Assembly: GCF_026625985.1 (NCBI RefSeq)
Contig: NZ_CP113116.1
Coordinates: 1,116,001 to 1,180,000, forward strand
Direction: 5' to 3'
Origin: Mycobacterium sp. Aquia_213
GTDB lineage: Bacteria > Actinomycetota > Actinomycetes > Mycobacteriales > Mycobacteriaceae
DNA: 64,000 nucleotides
Part shown: in pieces, positions 19,702 through 27,966 of the stretch
Layout of the letters: each line of letters opens with the position of its first letter
How positions within the stretch are numbered: the first letter of the stretch is position 1
Position numbers and translations under genes: made by a program
Notes under the pieces: generated by a model
Told to the model about the DNA's origin: nothing
The model's database searches: none
The model's input: the letters and a program-made list of their open reading frames with translations, nothing else

Positions 19702-20220
19702 ATGAATTCGAACGGCCCGCACGGGATCAAGGATTTCTCCGAATCCAACGCGCTCAATCGCTTCATCCGGTTCTTCGCAGGAACGAGGTTAGGGGCGGCG
19801 CTGTTTCGGCCAACCGCCCACCATCTCGATGAACTCGTATCGAAGCTCAGCCGCGGCAAGCTGAGCTTTGTCGGTCTCGCCTCCGGCCTGCCCGTTGTCA
19901 TCCTGACCACCCTCGGCGCTAAGTCGAGAGAGCCGCGAACCGTTGCGGTCCTCGGCATTCCCTACGCCGACGGGTTGGGCCTCATCGCATCCAACTGGGG
20001 CGACTCCAAGCACCCCGGGTGGTACCACAACCTCAAAGCCAATCCCGAAGGCACGGTCACGGTCGGCGCCGAGACATGGACGGCCGTTGCGCGACAAGCG
20101 ACATCCCGCGAACGTGACGAGATCTGGGCCAAAGGTGTTGTCTTCTATCCTGCTTGGAGCAAGTACGAGGATCGAACCGGGGGACGCCACATAGAGGCGT
20201 TCGTCCTGGCCCGCAAGTGA
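19702..20220 (+). CDS. Ddn-type nitroreductase-family F420 (deazaflavin)-dependent protein
   Basis: A 172-residue protein with the split beta-barrel pattern of the Ddn family: VVILTTLGAKSREPRTVAVLG, GLGLIASNWGDSKHPGWYHNL and NPEGTVTVGAETW. These proteins use F420H2 to reduce quinones or xenobiotics, and related members activate nitroimidazoles. I chose the ATG at 19702 (MNSNGPHG) because the longer open frame runs back into the quinone oxidoreductase gene and the length then fits the family (about 150-175). Confidence 0.87.
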   Translation: MNSNGPHGIKDFSESNALNRFIRFFAGTRLGAALFRPTAHHLDELVSKLSRGKLSFVGLASGLPVVILTTLGAKSREPRTVAVLGIPYADGLGLIASNWGDSKHPGWYHNLKANPEGTVTVGAETWTAVARQATSRERDEIWAKGVVFYPAWSKYEDRTGGRHIEAFVLARK

Positions 20221-20242
20221 ATCCGCTGCCCGGAAAGCACTT

Positions 20243-21208
20243 TTAGGAACCTAGAGAAGGTTCGGGGTATTGGCTGAACCGTTGACGGTAAGCAGACGGC
20301 GGGATCCCGCGTACCCGCAGAAAAGAGCGTCGCATCGAATTAACACTTCCGAAGCCGCAGTGACCGGCGATCTCCTCCAGCGAGTCGGTCGATTCTTCGA
20401 GCCGGCGTTGGGCGGCTTCGACACGGACGTGGTCGACATAGCGGGCCGGTGTCTGATCCACCTCGCGGGTGAAGACGCGCGCGAAGTGGCGCGGACTCAT
20501 GTGTGCGCGTTCGGCGAGCATCTCGACCGACAGATCAGCGTCCAGATTTTCGACCACCCACGCCTGAAGCTCGCGCAGCGGCTCGCGGTCGGCGGTTTGG
20601 GCGGCCAGCGCGGTGCTGAACTGGGATTGGCCACCCGGGCGGCGCATAAACAACACAAACTCGCGCGCGATCGACATCGCGACCTCGTGACCGCGATCTT
20701 CTTCAACCAACGCCAGGGCCAGGTCCATGCCCGCGGTGACTCCGGCGGAGGTGTAGACATTGCCCGATCGGATGTAGATGGGATCGGGATCGACGACGAC
20801 CGTCGGATAGCAGGCGCGCAGTTGGTCGCTGAAGCGCCAATGCGTGGTTGCGCGACGGCCTTCCAGCAGTCCGGCGGCCGCTAGCCCAAACGCTCCGGTG
20901 CAGATCGAGCTGACCCGGCGCGACTTCTTCGCTGCCCGCCGCAAATCGCGAACAAACACCGGGTCCTCGATGGCGTTGAAGATTCCGTAGCCCCCGGCCA
21001 GGATCAGGGTGTCGATCCGGCCGCGCAGATCACCGAGCGCCACGTCGGCCGACAGTCCCAGGCCTGACTCCGCGCTAAAGCGTCCCTGCTGTGGCGCGGC
21101 TACCTGGATCCGGTAGCCGCCGGCCTCCGCGAATACTTCGTAGGGCCCGGACAAGTCTAGGGAATGCACCCCTTCAAAGCCGACGACAACCACACGTCGA
21201 TCGCTCAT
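20243..21208 (-). CDS. GlxA-type transcriptional regulator (DJ-1/PfpI + AraC domains)
   Basis: A 321-residue protein with an N-terminal DJ-1/PfpI domain (about 1-185; the cysteine in SICTGAFGLAAAG sits at the nucleophile-elbow position) and a C-terminal AraC-type DNA-binding domain with two helix-turn-helices (LSVEMLAERAHMSPRHFARVF and LEEIAGHCGFGSVNSMRRSF, about 225-305). Regulators of this type sense small metabolites. It is divergent from another AraC-type gene across 161 bp. Confidence 0.9.
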   Translation of the reverse strand: MSDRRVVVVGFEGVHSLDLSGPYEVFAEAGGYRIQVAAPQQGRFSAESGLGLSADVALGDLRGRIDTLILAGGYGIFNAIEDPVFVRDLRRAAKKSRRVSSICTGAFGLAAAGLLEGRRATTHWRFSDQLRACYPTVVVDPDPIYIRSGNVYTSAGVTAGMDLALALVEEDRGHEVAMSIAREFVLFMRRPGGQSQFSTALAAQTADREPLRELQAWVVENLDADLSVEMLAERAHMSPRHFARVFTREVDQTPARYVDHVRVEAAQRRLEESTDSLEEIAGHCGFGSVNSMRRSFLRVRGIPPSAYRQRFSQYPEPSLGS

Positions 21209-21243
21209 AGTTCACTGCTCCCTCTACCTAGTGATGGCAGAAA

Positions 21244-21266
21244 CTGCTGTATATATGTCATAGCAG
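21244..21266. promoter_or_regulatory. AT-rich inverted repeat between two divergent AraC-type regulators
   Basis: CTGCT and AGCAG arms flank an AT-rich core (GTATATATGTCAT). It lies 36 bp upstream of the GlxA-type gene and 104 bp upstream of the other regulator, as an operator or promoter would. The arms are only 5 bp, so this is tentative. Confidence 0.3.
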
Positions 21267-21369
21267 ACATTACCGACATCTCATAAAGTTGGCGGTACGC
21301 CGACGGGACAACCACTGCACGCACCCTTCGCGCTTCGCTGGCTCTGGGGATCAAAGGGGTGTTTGCGTC

Positions 21370-22338
21370 ATGCCTGAGTACGACGCTCGGCTCGTGTTGC
21401 ATACGGGCACAGTCACGGTGTGGGATTGCGAATGTCCTGGTTTGTGTAGGGGTAAGGCAGCCGAAGAGCATTCGCCGGGAACTCGGATCGCCTTTCCGCA
21501 CCGCGGCGTATACGTGCATTCGGTCGGGAGCAAAGATCATGTAGCGGACGCGAATCAGATGGTGGTCACCAACGCCGACGAGCCGTATCGAGTAAGTCAT
21601 CCGGTTACCGGGGGAGACGCGACGCTGACGCTCGCTGTCGATCCGGCGACGCTGTTGGAAGTCACGCCGGCCGAATACCGGTCTCCGCGCGCACGGCCCG
21701 CGCTCAATCGGACCTCGTTCCATATCGACGCACGCACCCAAGCTCTAGCGGCGCACTTGCGTCAACGCTTGAAGCGAGGAACGATCGGCAGCCTGGAGGC
21801 GGAGAGTCTTGCACTGCATCTCATTCGACACGCGTTGGGAAATAACACATCTCATGGTGCTCGGCGCGGCAATCGTCGCCCGGAGGAGATCGCCGACCAG
21901 GTGAAGATGCTACTGTCCGCTGATCCGTGGCGGCGCTGGACATTGACCACGATTGCCGAAGAGGTCAGTGTCACACCGGTTTATCTCACCGATGCCTTTC
22001 GTCGAGTCGAGGGCGTCCCACTCTACCGTTACCATCTGCAGTTGCGACTTGCCCTCGCATTGACTGTGCTGGCGCAGTCCGACGACCTGATGACGCTCGC
22101 CATCGAACTCGGCTTTCATAGTCACAGCCACTTCAGTGCGGCGTTCAAGAAGGCATTCGGGCAGACTCCGTCAGAGTTCAAAAGGTCCATTGCCGGCCGA
22201 CGCATCGCGACGGCCGGCGACCGGGGCGGCAATGCCAAAGTTATTGACAGCGCGCGGGTGTACCTGTCGCGTAGCGTTTGCGATGGATGGCACGAAGCAG
22301 CCGACATGAGTTCGCTTCCGGCGAGTATTGTTGCCTAG
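21370..22338 (+). CDS. AraC-family transcriptional regulator
   Basis: A 322-residue regulator. The N-terminal 180 residues look like an AraC-type cupin sensor (histidine-rich turns such as FPHRGVYVHSVGSKDH), and the last 110 carry the AraC DNA-binding domain (LTTIAEEVSVTPVYLTDAFR and LMTLAIELGFHSHSHFSAAF). The ATG at 21370 (MPEYDARL) is preferred; an upstream start at 21289 adds 27 poorly conserved residues. It is followed at 23 bp by a PEP-mutase/isocitrate-lyase-like gene, its likely target. Confidence 0.85.
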   Translation: MPEYDARLVLHTGTVTVWDCECPGLCRGKAAEEHSPGTRIAFPHRGVYVHSVGSKDHVADANQMVVTNADEPYRVSHPVTGGDATLTLAVDPATLLEVTPAEYRSPRARPALNRTSFHIDARTQALAAHLRQRLKRGTIGSLEAESLALHLIRHALGNNTSHGARRGNRRPEEIADQVKMLLSADPWRRWTLTTIAEEVSVTPVYLTDAFRRVEGVPLYRYHLQLRLALALTVLAQSDDLMTLAIELGFHSHSHFSAAFKKAFGQTPSEFKRSIAGRRIATAGDRGGNAKVIDSARVYLSRSVCDGWHEAADMSSLPASIVA

Positions 22339-22361
22339 CACGCGATTCCGAGGAGAATGCG

Positions 22362-23117
22362 ATGAATCAAAAGGACAAGGCGACACAATTTGCGGGCCTT
22401 CATGTGACTGGCGAACCGCTGTTGCTCTACAACGTCTGGGATGCCGGCAGTGCCGCCACACTGGCCAACGCTGGAGCGCGGGCAATCGCTACCAGCAGTT
22501 GGTCGGTCGCCGAGGCGCAGGGGTACCGAGACGGCGAAGACATCCCCGTCGACTTCTTCAACCGGATCATCGCGCGCATCGTTGCCTCGGTCGAGCTGCC
22601 GATTTCCGCGGACTTTGAAGGCGGATATACCGAAGACGACGATCAGTTGGCGGAGAACATCTCCGGGCTGCTGGATGTGGGCATCATTGGCATTAACTTC
22701 GAGGATCGCATCGTGAACGGATCGGGACTCTATTCCATCGACCGGCAAGCTGACCGCATCGCGGTGATTCGGAGGGCGGGAGAGCAGAAGGGCATCCCGC
22801 TGTTCATCAATGCCCGCACGGACCTGTTCCTTGGGCAGGGCAACGACCCAAAGGCGGTGACCGAGGAAGCTGTTGACCGCGCCAAGGCCTACGCCGCGGC
22901 CGGCGCGTCGGGATTCTTCATCCCGGGTCTTCAGGAGAAGCCACTGATCGCCCGCATCATCGATGGCGCACCGTTGCCGGTCAACGTGATGGTCATGGAC
23001 GGGGTACCGCACAACTCGGAACTAGCCGAAATAGGCGTCGCGCGGATCAGTTACGGCAACGCCCCGTACGTCGACGTGTTGAGAGCGCTAGAACAGGACT
23101 TCGTCAAACTGCACTGA
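22362..23117 (+). CDS. Isocitrate lyase/PEP mutase superfamily protein
   Basis: A 251-residue alpha/beta-barrel protein of the PEP mutase/isocitrate lyase superfamily. The segment SADFEGGY supplies the metal-binding aspartate, and GINFEDRI and NARTDLFL are the other superfamily motifs. The K-K-C-G signature of true isocitrate lyase is not present at the usual place, so it is probably an oxaloacetate hydrolase, phosphonopyruvate hydrolase or 2-methylisocitrate-lyase-like enzyme. AGGAG precedes the ATG. The AraC-type gene upstream is probably its regulator. Confidence 0.85.
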   Translation: MNQKDKATQFAGLHVTGEPLLLYNVWDAGSAATLANAGARAIATSSWSVAEAQGYRDGEDIPVDFFNRIIARIVASVELPISADFEGGYTEDDDQLAENISGLLDVGIIGINFEDRIVNGSGLYSIDRQADRIAVIRRAGEQKGIPLFINARTDLFLGQGNDPKAVTEEAVDRAKAYAAAGASGFFIPGLQEKPLIARIIDGAPLPVNVMVMDGVPHNSELAEIGVARISYGNAPYVDVLRALEQDFVKLH

Positions 23118-23153
23118 AATCGAACGACGGCGGACGGCTGCATTGGAATTGCG

Positions 23154-23564
23154 TTGGGAAAAAAGGAAAGAACCCTCGTAGATCAACCACTGCCCGGGTT
23201 GCCCGGCATGCTCGGCATCCGGATAACTCACCTCGATGCCGGCCGTGTCGAGGCCGCTTTGGACGCTACTGATTCTCATATGGTGCCGGGTGAAAGTCAT
23301 GTCCATGCCGGCGCGGTAGTGGCGCTGGCCGACACTGCCTGTGGTTACGGGTGTCGTGCAGCGCTTTCCGGCAAAGCGGGCGGATTCATCACCCTCGAAC
23401 TCAACTCCAATCATCTGAAGGCCGCAATGCCCGGTGATCAGCTCGGCTGTGTGGCCACGCCGGCGCATGTTGGTCGGCGGACCCAGATTTGGGACGCGGT
23501 TGTCACCGTCGGCGCCGGGACACGGCCGATCGCACTGTTCCGTTGTACGCAACTAGTGCTGTAG
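23154..23564 (+). CDS. PaaI-type hotdog-fold acyl-CoA thioesterase
   Basis: A 136-residue hotdog protein with the PaaI/4HBT pattern: HVHAGAVVALADTACGYG carries the catalytic acidic residue in the long helix, then ITLELNSNHLKAAMPGD. It hydrolyses acyl- or aryl-CoA esters. The start is uncertain: TTG at 23154 gives the full domain, while the next ATG (23208) would remove the first strand. It follows the lyase gene by 36 bp on the same strand. Confidence 0.8.
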   Translation: MGKKERTLVDQPLPGLPGMLGIRITHLDAGRVEAALDATDSHMVPGESHVHAGAVVALADTACGYGCRAALSGKAGGFITLELNSNHLKAAMPGDQLGCVATPAHVGRRTQIWDAVVTVGAGTRPIALFRCTQLVL

Positions 23565-23577
23565 GGCTGGAAGCGAT

Positions 23578-24612
23578 TTACGTGTGACTGTGTGATTCGG
23601 CGCGATCGCGATGTTCCTGGGCGGCGTTGGTACCGCCGGCGGGGTAGGCGTGGATCATCGCGGTGGTCAGCTTGGGTACGGCGTGAATCAGGTCGTGTTC
23701 GGATTCGTGCGCGATTTGGTGTGCGGCAGCCAAACTCAGTGCGGAGTCGATGTCGAGTTCGGCATCGGCGTGCAGCCGATGTCCAATCCAGCGCATCCGC
23801 ACGCTGCGCACCGAGCGCACGCCCGGCCGGGCGGCCAGCGCGGCTTCGGCCGTATCGATGAGCTTCGGATCGACGCCGTCCATCAGCCGGCGGAACACAT
23901 CTCGCACCGCGGTGCGCAGCACGGCCAAGATGGCCACCGTGATCGCCAACCCGATGATCGGATCGGCAAGGGGGAAGCCCAAAGCCACGCCGCCGGCGCC
24001 GATCAGGACTGCCAGGGAGGTAAAGCCATCGGTGCGCGCGTGCAGGCCGTCGGCGACGAGCGCGGCCGAGCCGATGCGGCGTCCGACCCGGATGCGGTAG
24101 AGGGCCACGCATTCGTTTCCGATGAACCCGAGAACTCCGGCGACCGCCACCCAGCCGACGTGCTCGATGGGCCGCGGATTGATCAGCCGCTCAATCGCCT
24201 CGTACCCGGCGATGATCGCCGACAGCACGATCATCGCGACCACGAACAGTCCGGCAAGGTCTTCCGCCCGGCCGAACCCGTAGGTGTAGCGGCGGGTTGC
24301 GGCCTTGGTGCTCAACGCAAATGCGATCCACAGCGGCACGGCGGTCAGGGCGTCGGAGAAGTTGTGGATGGTGTCGGCGGCCAGCGCGATGGAGCCGGAG
24401 AGGACCACGACGACGATCTGCGCGACGGCGGTCGCGCCCAGCACCAGCAGGCTGATCTTGACTGCGCGGATGCCGTCGGCGCTGGATTCCAGCTCGCTGT
24501 CAAAGCTGTCGGCGGCATCGTGGGAATGCGGCGCAAAAATCTCCTTGATCGCGTGCCGCAGTCCATTCGGGTGATCGTGCTCGTGTCCGTGGGAGTGGTT
24601 GTGATCGCTCAT
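23578..24612 (-). CDS. Cation diffusion facilitator (Co/Ni/Zn efflux)
   Basis: A 344-residue CDF transporter. The first 12 residues are histidine-rich (HNHSHGHEHDH) and the C-terminus ends ESHSHT, both suited to metal binding. Six membrane helices are visible, with metal-site residues in HNFSD (helix 2) and HARTD (helix 5). The start overlaps the stop of the KmtR-like repressor by 4 bp (ATGA). In M. tuberculosis KmtR controls the CDF Rv2025c, so nickel/cobalt export is the best guess. Confidence 0.9.
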   Translation of the reverse strand: MSDHNHSHGHEHDHPNGLRHAIKEIFAPHSHDAADSFDSELESSADGIRAVKISLLVLGATAVAQIVVVVLSGSIALAADTIHNFSDALTAVPLWIAFALSTKAATRRYTYGFGRAEDLAGLFVVAMIVLSAIIAGYEAIERLINPRPIEHVGWVAVAGVLGFIGNECVALYRIRVGRRIGSAALVADGLHARTDGFTSLAVLIGAGGVALGFPLADPIIGLAITVAILAVLRTAVRDVFRRLMDGVDPKLIDTAEAALAARPGVRSVRSVRMRWIGHRLHADAELDIDSALSLAAAHQIAHESEHDLIHAVPKLTTAMIHAYPAGGTNAAQEHRDRAESHSHT

Positions 24613-25007
24613 CGCGCGTTGGCCTTTCGAGGCCGCCGATCGGTCGTGATGCCGCGCACGTTCGGGTCGCCGCGGTGGTGGGACGGCACACCGGGACCGG
24701 CGTGCTCGGCATTGAACACCGCATCGATGACCAATTGGCGGACGTGTTCGTTTTCCAGGCTGTAGAAGATCGTGGTCCCGGCTCGGCGGGTGCGTACCAG
24801 CCGAGCCATGCGCAGCTTGGCGAGGTGCTGGGAGACCGACGGCGCGGGTTTGTCCACCTTTTCGGCCAGGTCGTTCACCGACGACTCACCCTCGGTGAGC
24901 GCCCACAACACGCGAATACGGGTGGAATCAGCCAACATTCGAAAGATCTCGACGATCAGGCCGACCTGATCCTCGGCGAGTGGCCCTGCAGTGTTATCTG
25001 CATTCAT
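24609..25007 (-). CDS. kmtR: ArsR-family metal repressor, KmtR-like
   Basis: A 132-residue ArsR-type winged-helix repressor. The DNA-recognition region is KPAPSVSQHLAKLRMARLVR. All residues I recall as KmtR nickel/cobalt ligands are at the same numbers: His88, Glu101, His102, His110 and His111 (EHAGPGVPSHH). A longer open frame reaches 25190, but the ATG at 25007 fits KmtR length and sits just after a -10-like TATTAT. It is coupled to the CDF gene through a 4-bp overlap. Whether it is the KmtR orthologue or a paralogue cannot be decided here. Confidence 0.85.
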   Translation of the reverse strand: MNADNTAGPLAEDQVGLIVEIFRMLADSTRIRVLWALTEGESSVNDLAEKVDKPAPSVSQHLAKLRMARLVRTRRAGTTIFYSLENEHVRQLVIDAVFNAEHAGPGVPSHHRGDPNVRGITTDRRPRKANAR

Positions 25008-25013
25008 ACGTAG

Positions 25014-25030
25014 ATAATAGCCAATATGGC
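25014..25030 (-). promoter_or_regulatory. Probable leaderless promoter and operator of the KmtR-like/CDF operon
   Basis: On the minus strand TATTAT (25014-25019) lies 7 bp before the ATG at 25007, so transcription would start at or next to the start codon (leaderless mRNA, common in mycobacteria). Immediately upstream is GCCA-TAT-TGGC (25020-25030), a small inverted repeat that could be part of the repressor site. Confidence 0.45.
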
Positions 25031-25075
25031 CGCGGTTTGCGACCGACCATGAGGCGACTGTCGACGGCGATATCA

Positions 25076-25091
25076 GATGCGATATCGCATC
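25076..25091. promoter_or_regulatory. 16-bp perfect palindrome GATGCGATATCGCATC
   Basis: A perfect 8+8 palindrome overlaps the stop codon of the SDR gene and lies about 70-85 bp upstream of the KmtR-like start. A half copy (GCGATATC) lies next to it at 25067-25074. There is no T-run, so it does not look like an intrinsic terminator; an operator is more likely. Confidence 0.4.
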
Positions 25092-25935
25092 AGAACTTCG
25101 CGACGGCCCCCGCATCGACCGGCAATGCCGCTCCAGTGATGTACTGCGCCTCGTCGGAGGCGAGAAACAGCACCGCATTGCTGACCGCACGCGCCTCGAT
25201 TACCGGCACCGGCAGCATGTGGAAGTGGCCGATCACCGCAGCCGTGTCGGCCATGGTGGGCTCGGCGAGGTCCGGCCGCAGCGTGCGGTGGAACTGCTCG
25301 TTGTCGATCATCGGTGTCAGCACGTTGCCGGGGTGGATCGAATTGACTCGAATCAACTGCGGCGCAAGCTCATTCGCGAGCGAATTCATCAAGCCGACTA
25401 CGCCGTGCTTCGCCGAGGCGTAGTGCGCCATATACCCGCCGCCGCGCAGTCCCAACATGGAGCTCACCAAGATGATGGATCCGCCGCGACCGTCGGACAT
25501 ATGCGGCACCGCCACCTTGATGGTGTGCCAGACCCCGGTGAGATTGATATCGAGCATCGTCTGCCAGGCGGCTTCTTCGATCAGCGCGGCGGGCGCGGGA
25601 CTGCCGCTGATGCCGGCATTGGCAATCACCACATCGGGCCGGCCCAACTGATCGATTCCCTGCTGCAACGCATCGCGCAGGCTCGCGAGGTCTCTGACAT
25701 CGGCCTTGGCGGTCACGATGCGCCGGTCTAACTTCTCGACCAGTGCTGCGGTCTCGTCGAGATCGTCCTGGGTCGCGCCCGGATAGTTGACGCCCTCGAT
25801 GTCGCCACACGTATCTATGGCGATGATGTCGGCGCCCTCCTCGGCGAGGCGGACGGCGTGTTCGCGGCCTTGCCCGCGCGCAGCACCCGTGATGAACGCG
25901 ACCTTGCCGGCCACCCTGCCAACGGCGTTTGTCAT
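25090..25935 (-). CDS. Mycofactocin-type short-chain dehydrogenase
   Basis: A 281-residue SDR. The start (GRVAGKVAFITGAARGQGRE) and the following EEGADIIAIDTC match the mycofactocin-coupled SDR subfamily, in which a tightly bound NAD(H) is recycled by mycofactocin rather than exchanged. The active site (serine in VSSMLG, YASAKHG) is intact. The ATG at 25935 overlaps the ctpJ stop by 4 bp, so it is translated with the metal ATPase, an unexpected pairing. Typical substrates are alcohols. Confidence 0.85.
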   Translation of the reverse strand: MTNAVGRVAGKVAFITGAARGQGREHAVRLAEEGADIIAIDTCGDIEGVNYPGATQDDLDETAALVEKLDRRIVTAKADVRDLASLRDALQQGIDQLGRPDVVIANAGISGSPAPAALIEEAAWQTMLDINLTGVWHTIKVAVPHMSDGRGGSIILVSSMLGLRGGGYMAHYASAKHGVVGLMNSLANELAPQLIRVNSIHPGNVLTPMIDNEQFHRTLRPDLAEPTMADTAAVIGHFHMLPVPVIEARAVSNAVLFLASDEAQYITGAALPVDAGAVAKF

Positions 25936-27872
25936 GCTGGACACGATATCGCTGACCGCCACGCCCGCCCGCTCAGGAGTCGCAACCCGTTGAGCGCGAC
26001 GATGATTGTCGAACCTTCGTGGCCGGCCACCCCCAGCGGTAGTGGCAGGTGTCCCAGCAAGTCCCAGACGACGAGTCCGGTGATGAAGGTCGCCGCGATG
26101 GCCAGATTGGCGATGACGACCCGACGCGCGCGACGGGCCAGCGCGACGACGGCCGGAACCGTGGCGAGTTCGTCTCGGACGGTGACCGCATCGGCGGTTT
26201 CCAAGGTGAGGTCGGCTCCGTTGCGGCCCATGGCGATTGAGGAATGCGCTGCGGCCATCGCGGGTGCGTCGTTGATGCCGTCGCCGACAAACAACACTCG
26301 GTGGCCGTCGGCCTGTAGCCGGCGCACGGCGTCAACCTTCTCATCGGGCAGCAGGTCGGCGCGCACATCCGCGATCCCGACCTGCGCGGCCAGATGCTCT
26401 GCTGCCGGGCGACTATCCCCGGTCAGCAGGGCCGGCGGCCTGGAGGTGAGCGCGGCGATCGCGCGGACCACCGCGTCGGTTCCCTCGCGCACCGTGTCAT
26501 CGAGTCCGAGAACACCCGTTGGCGTTCCGTCGACGATCACGAGAACGGCGGTGCTGCCCTGGCGTTCGAGGTTGCTTGCCGCGACCGGATTGCTGTGAAA
26601 TGCCCGAGGGCTCAGCACTTCGATCGTCCGCCCCGCTACACACGCGCGCACGCCACGGCCCGGGAGAGCCTGGAAATCGGTGGCTTCCGCAAAGACGAGT
26701 CCGCGTGCGCGGGCGGCAGCCACGACCGCGCGCCCCAGTGGATGCTCGCTGAATTGCTCTGCGCTGGCCGCTATCCGCAGCACATCGTCGTCGCAGTAGC
26801 GATCGTCGAGCGCCGCGATGCTGGTCAGTTGCGGTGTTCCGGTCGTCAGGGTGCCGGTCTTGTCGATGGTGACCGCGGTGATATCCGCAAGGCGCTCCAT
26901 CGCGACCGCCGACTTGACCAGGACACCGCGGCGCCCGGCGTTGGCGATCGCCGAGAGCAGCGGCGGCATGGTCGCCAGCACCACCGCGCACGGCGACGCC
27001 ACGATCATGAACGTCATCGCCCGAAGCAGCGTCGACTGTAGCTCCGCCCCGAGGAGCAGGGGCACCGCGAACAGGGCGAGGGTCGCCACGACTACGCCCA
27101 CGGAATAGCGTTGCTCGACCTTCTCAATGAACAGTTGCGTCTTCGCCTTGCTGGCCGATGCCTGCGCGACCAGGGCAACGATGCGGGCGACGACGGTGTC
27201 GGACGGGTCCTTGGTGACGCGAATGCGAAGTGCCCCAGCGCCATTGAGGGTGCCGGCGAATACCTCGTCATCGGCGGCCTTGGCGACCGGCATCGACTCC
27301 CCGGTCACCGAGGATTGGTCGACGTCGGAGGCGCCACCGACGACGACACCGTCGGCGCCGACGCGCTCACCGGGGCGCACGCTGACCAGGTCATCGACGC
27401 GAAGGTCGGCCGCGTTGACCGATTCTTCGACCCCGTCGGCGTCGATGCGGACCGCGCGATCGGGCGCGAGGTCCAGCAGTCCCGTGACCGAATCCTCGGT
27501 GCGCTTGGTCGCCGCGTCTTCCAATGCGCCGGACGTGGCGAAAATGACGATCAGCAGCGCACCGTCAAAGATCTGGCCGATGCTCGCGGCGCCGATCGCG
27601 GCGACCACCATCAGCAGATCAACGTCGAGCGTGCGAGAACGTAACGCCTGCAAGCCTTCCCAGCCCGGTGACCAGCCGCCGGTGAGGTAGCACGCCAGGT
27701 AGAAAACCCACCAACTCCACGAAGGAGCGTCAAGTAACTGGGCCACGAGTCCGGCCACAAACAGGACCAGGGCGACGGTCGCCCACCGCACCGATGCGAT
27801 CGACCAGAGACCCGAGACGCTCGATCGCCGTACCAATGGCGCGTGCGTCGGCTGCACGGTGGTGCACGTCAT
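25932..27872 (-). CDS. ctpJ: P1B-4-type metal-transporting ATPase CtpJ
   Basis: A 646-residue heavy-metal P-type ATPase without an N-terminal metal-binding domain. It has TGES (actuator), SPCAVVLAT (membrane metal site), DKTGTLT (phosphorylated aspartate), GDGINDAPA (hinge) and, in the last helix, HEGST with a following asparagine. The SPC plus HEG(G/S)T pair marks the P1B-4 group (Co/Ni/Zn/Fe export). Next to a divergent nmtR gene it corresponds to M. tuberculosis CtpJ (Rv3743c). It exports metal from the cytoplasm. The downstream mycofactocin-type SDR overlaps its stop. Confidence 0.9.
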   Translation of the reverse strand: MTCTTVQPTHAPLVRRSSVSGLWSIASVRWATVALVLFVAGLVAQLLDAPSWSWWVFYLACYLTGGWSPGWEGLQALRSRTLDVDLLMVVAAIGAASIGQIFDGALLIVIFATSGALEDAATKRTEDSVTGLLDLAPDRAVRIDADGVEESVNAADLRVDDLVSVRPGERVGADGVVVGGASDVDQSSVTGESMPVAKAADDEVFAGTLNGAGALRIRVTKDPSDTVVARIVALVAQASASKAKTQLFIEKVEQRYSVGVVVATLALFAVPLLLGAELQSTLLRAMTFMIVASPCAVVLATMPPLLSAIANAGRRGVLVKSAVAMERLADITAVTIDKTGTLTTGTPQLTSIAALDDRYCDDDVLRIAASAEQFSEHPLGRAVVAAARARGLVFAEATDFQALPGRGVRACVAGRTIEVLSPRAFHSNPVAASNLERQGSTAVLVIVDGTPTGVLGLDDTVREGTDAVVRAIAALTSRPPALLTGDSRPAAEHLAAQVGIADVRADLLPDEKVDAVRRLQADGHRVLFVGDGINDAPAMAAAHSSIAMGRNGADLTLETADAVTVRDELATVPAVVALARRARRVVIANLAIAATFITGLVVWDLLGHLPLPLGVAGHEGSTIIVALNGLRLLSGRAWRSAISCPA

Positions 27873-27909
27873 CGAAGCCCCTCCCTCGGCAACACAATCA
27901 TCTATGTAT

Positions 27910-27929
27910 ACATGTAAAGCTCTACATGT
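27910..27929. promoter_or_regulatory. NmtR operator candidate between ctpJ and nmtR
   Basis: ACATGTA and TACATGT form 7-bp arms around a 6-bp centre (AAGCTC), a 20-bp dyad with a single mismatch. A second palindrome, ATGTATACAT, overlaps it at 27904-27913. The site lies in the 94-bp gap between the divergent ctpJ and nmtR starts, in a strikingly AT-rich stretch, exactly where a repressor controlling both would bind. Confidence 0.75.
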
Positions 27930-27966
27930 GTCATATCAGTTGGTGGATGCGTGCTTCAATTGAGAG

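Noticed and set aside
25076..25091. Intrinsic terminator of the SDR gene
   Set aside because: The palindrome has almost no loop and is not followed by a T-run on the relevant strand.
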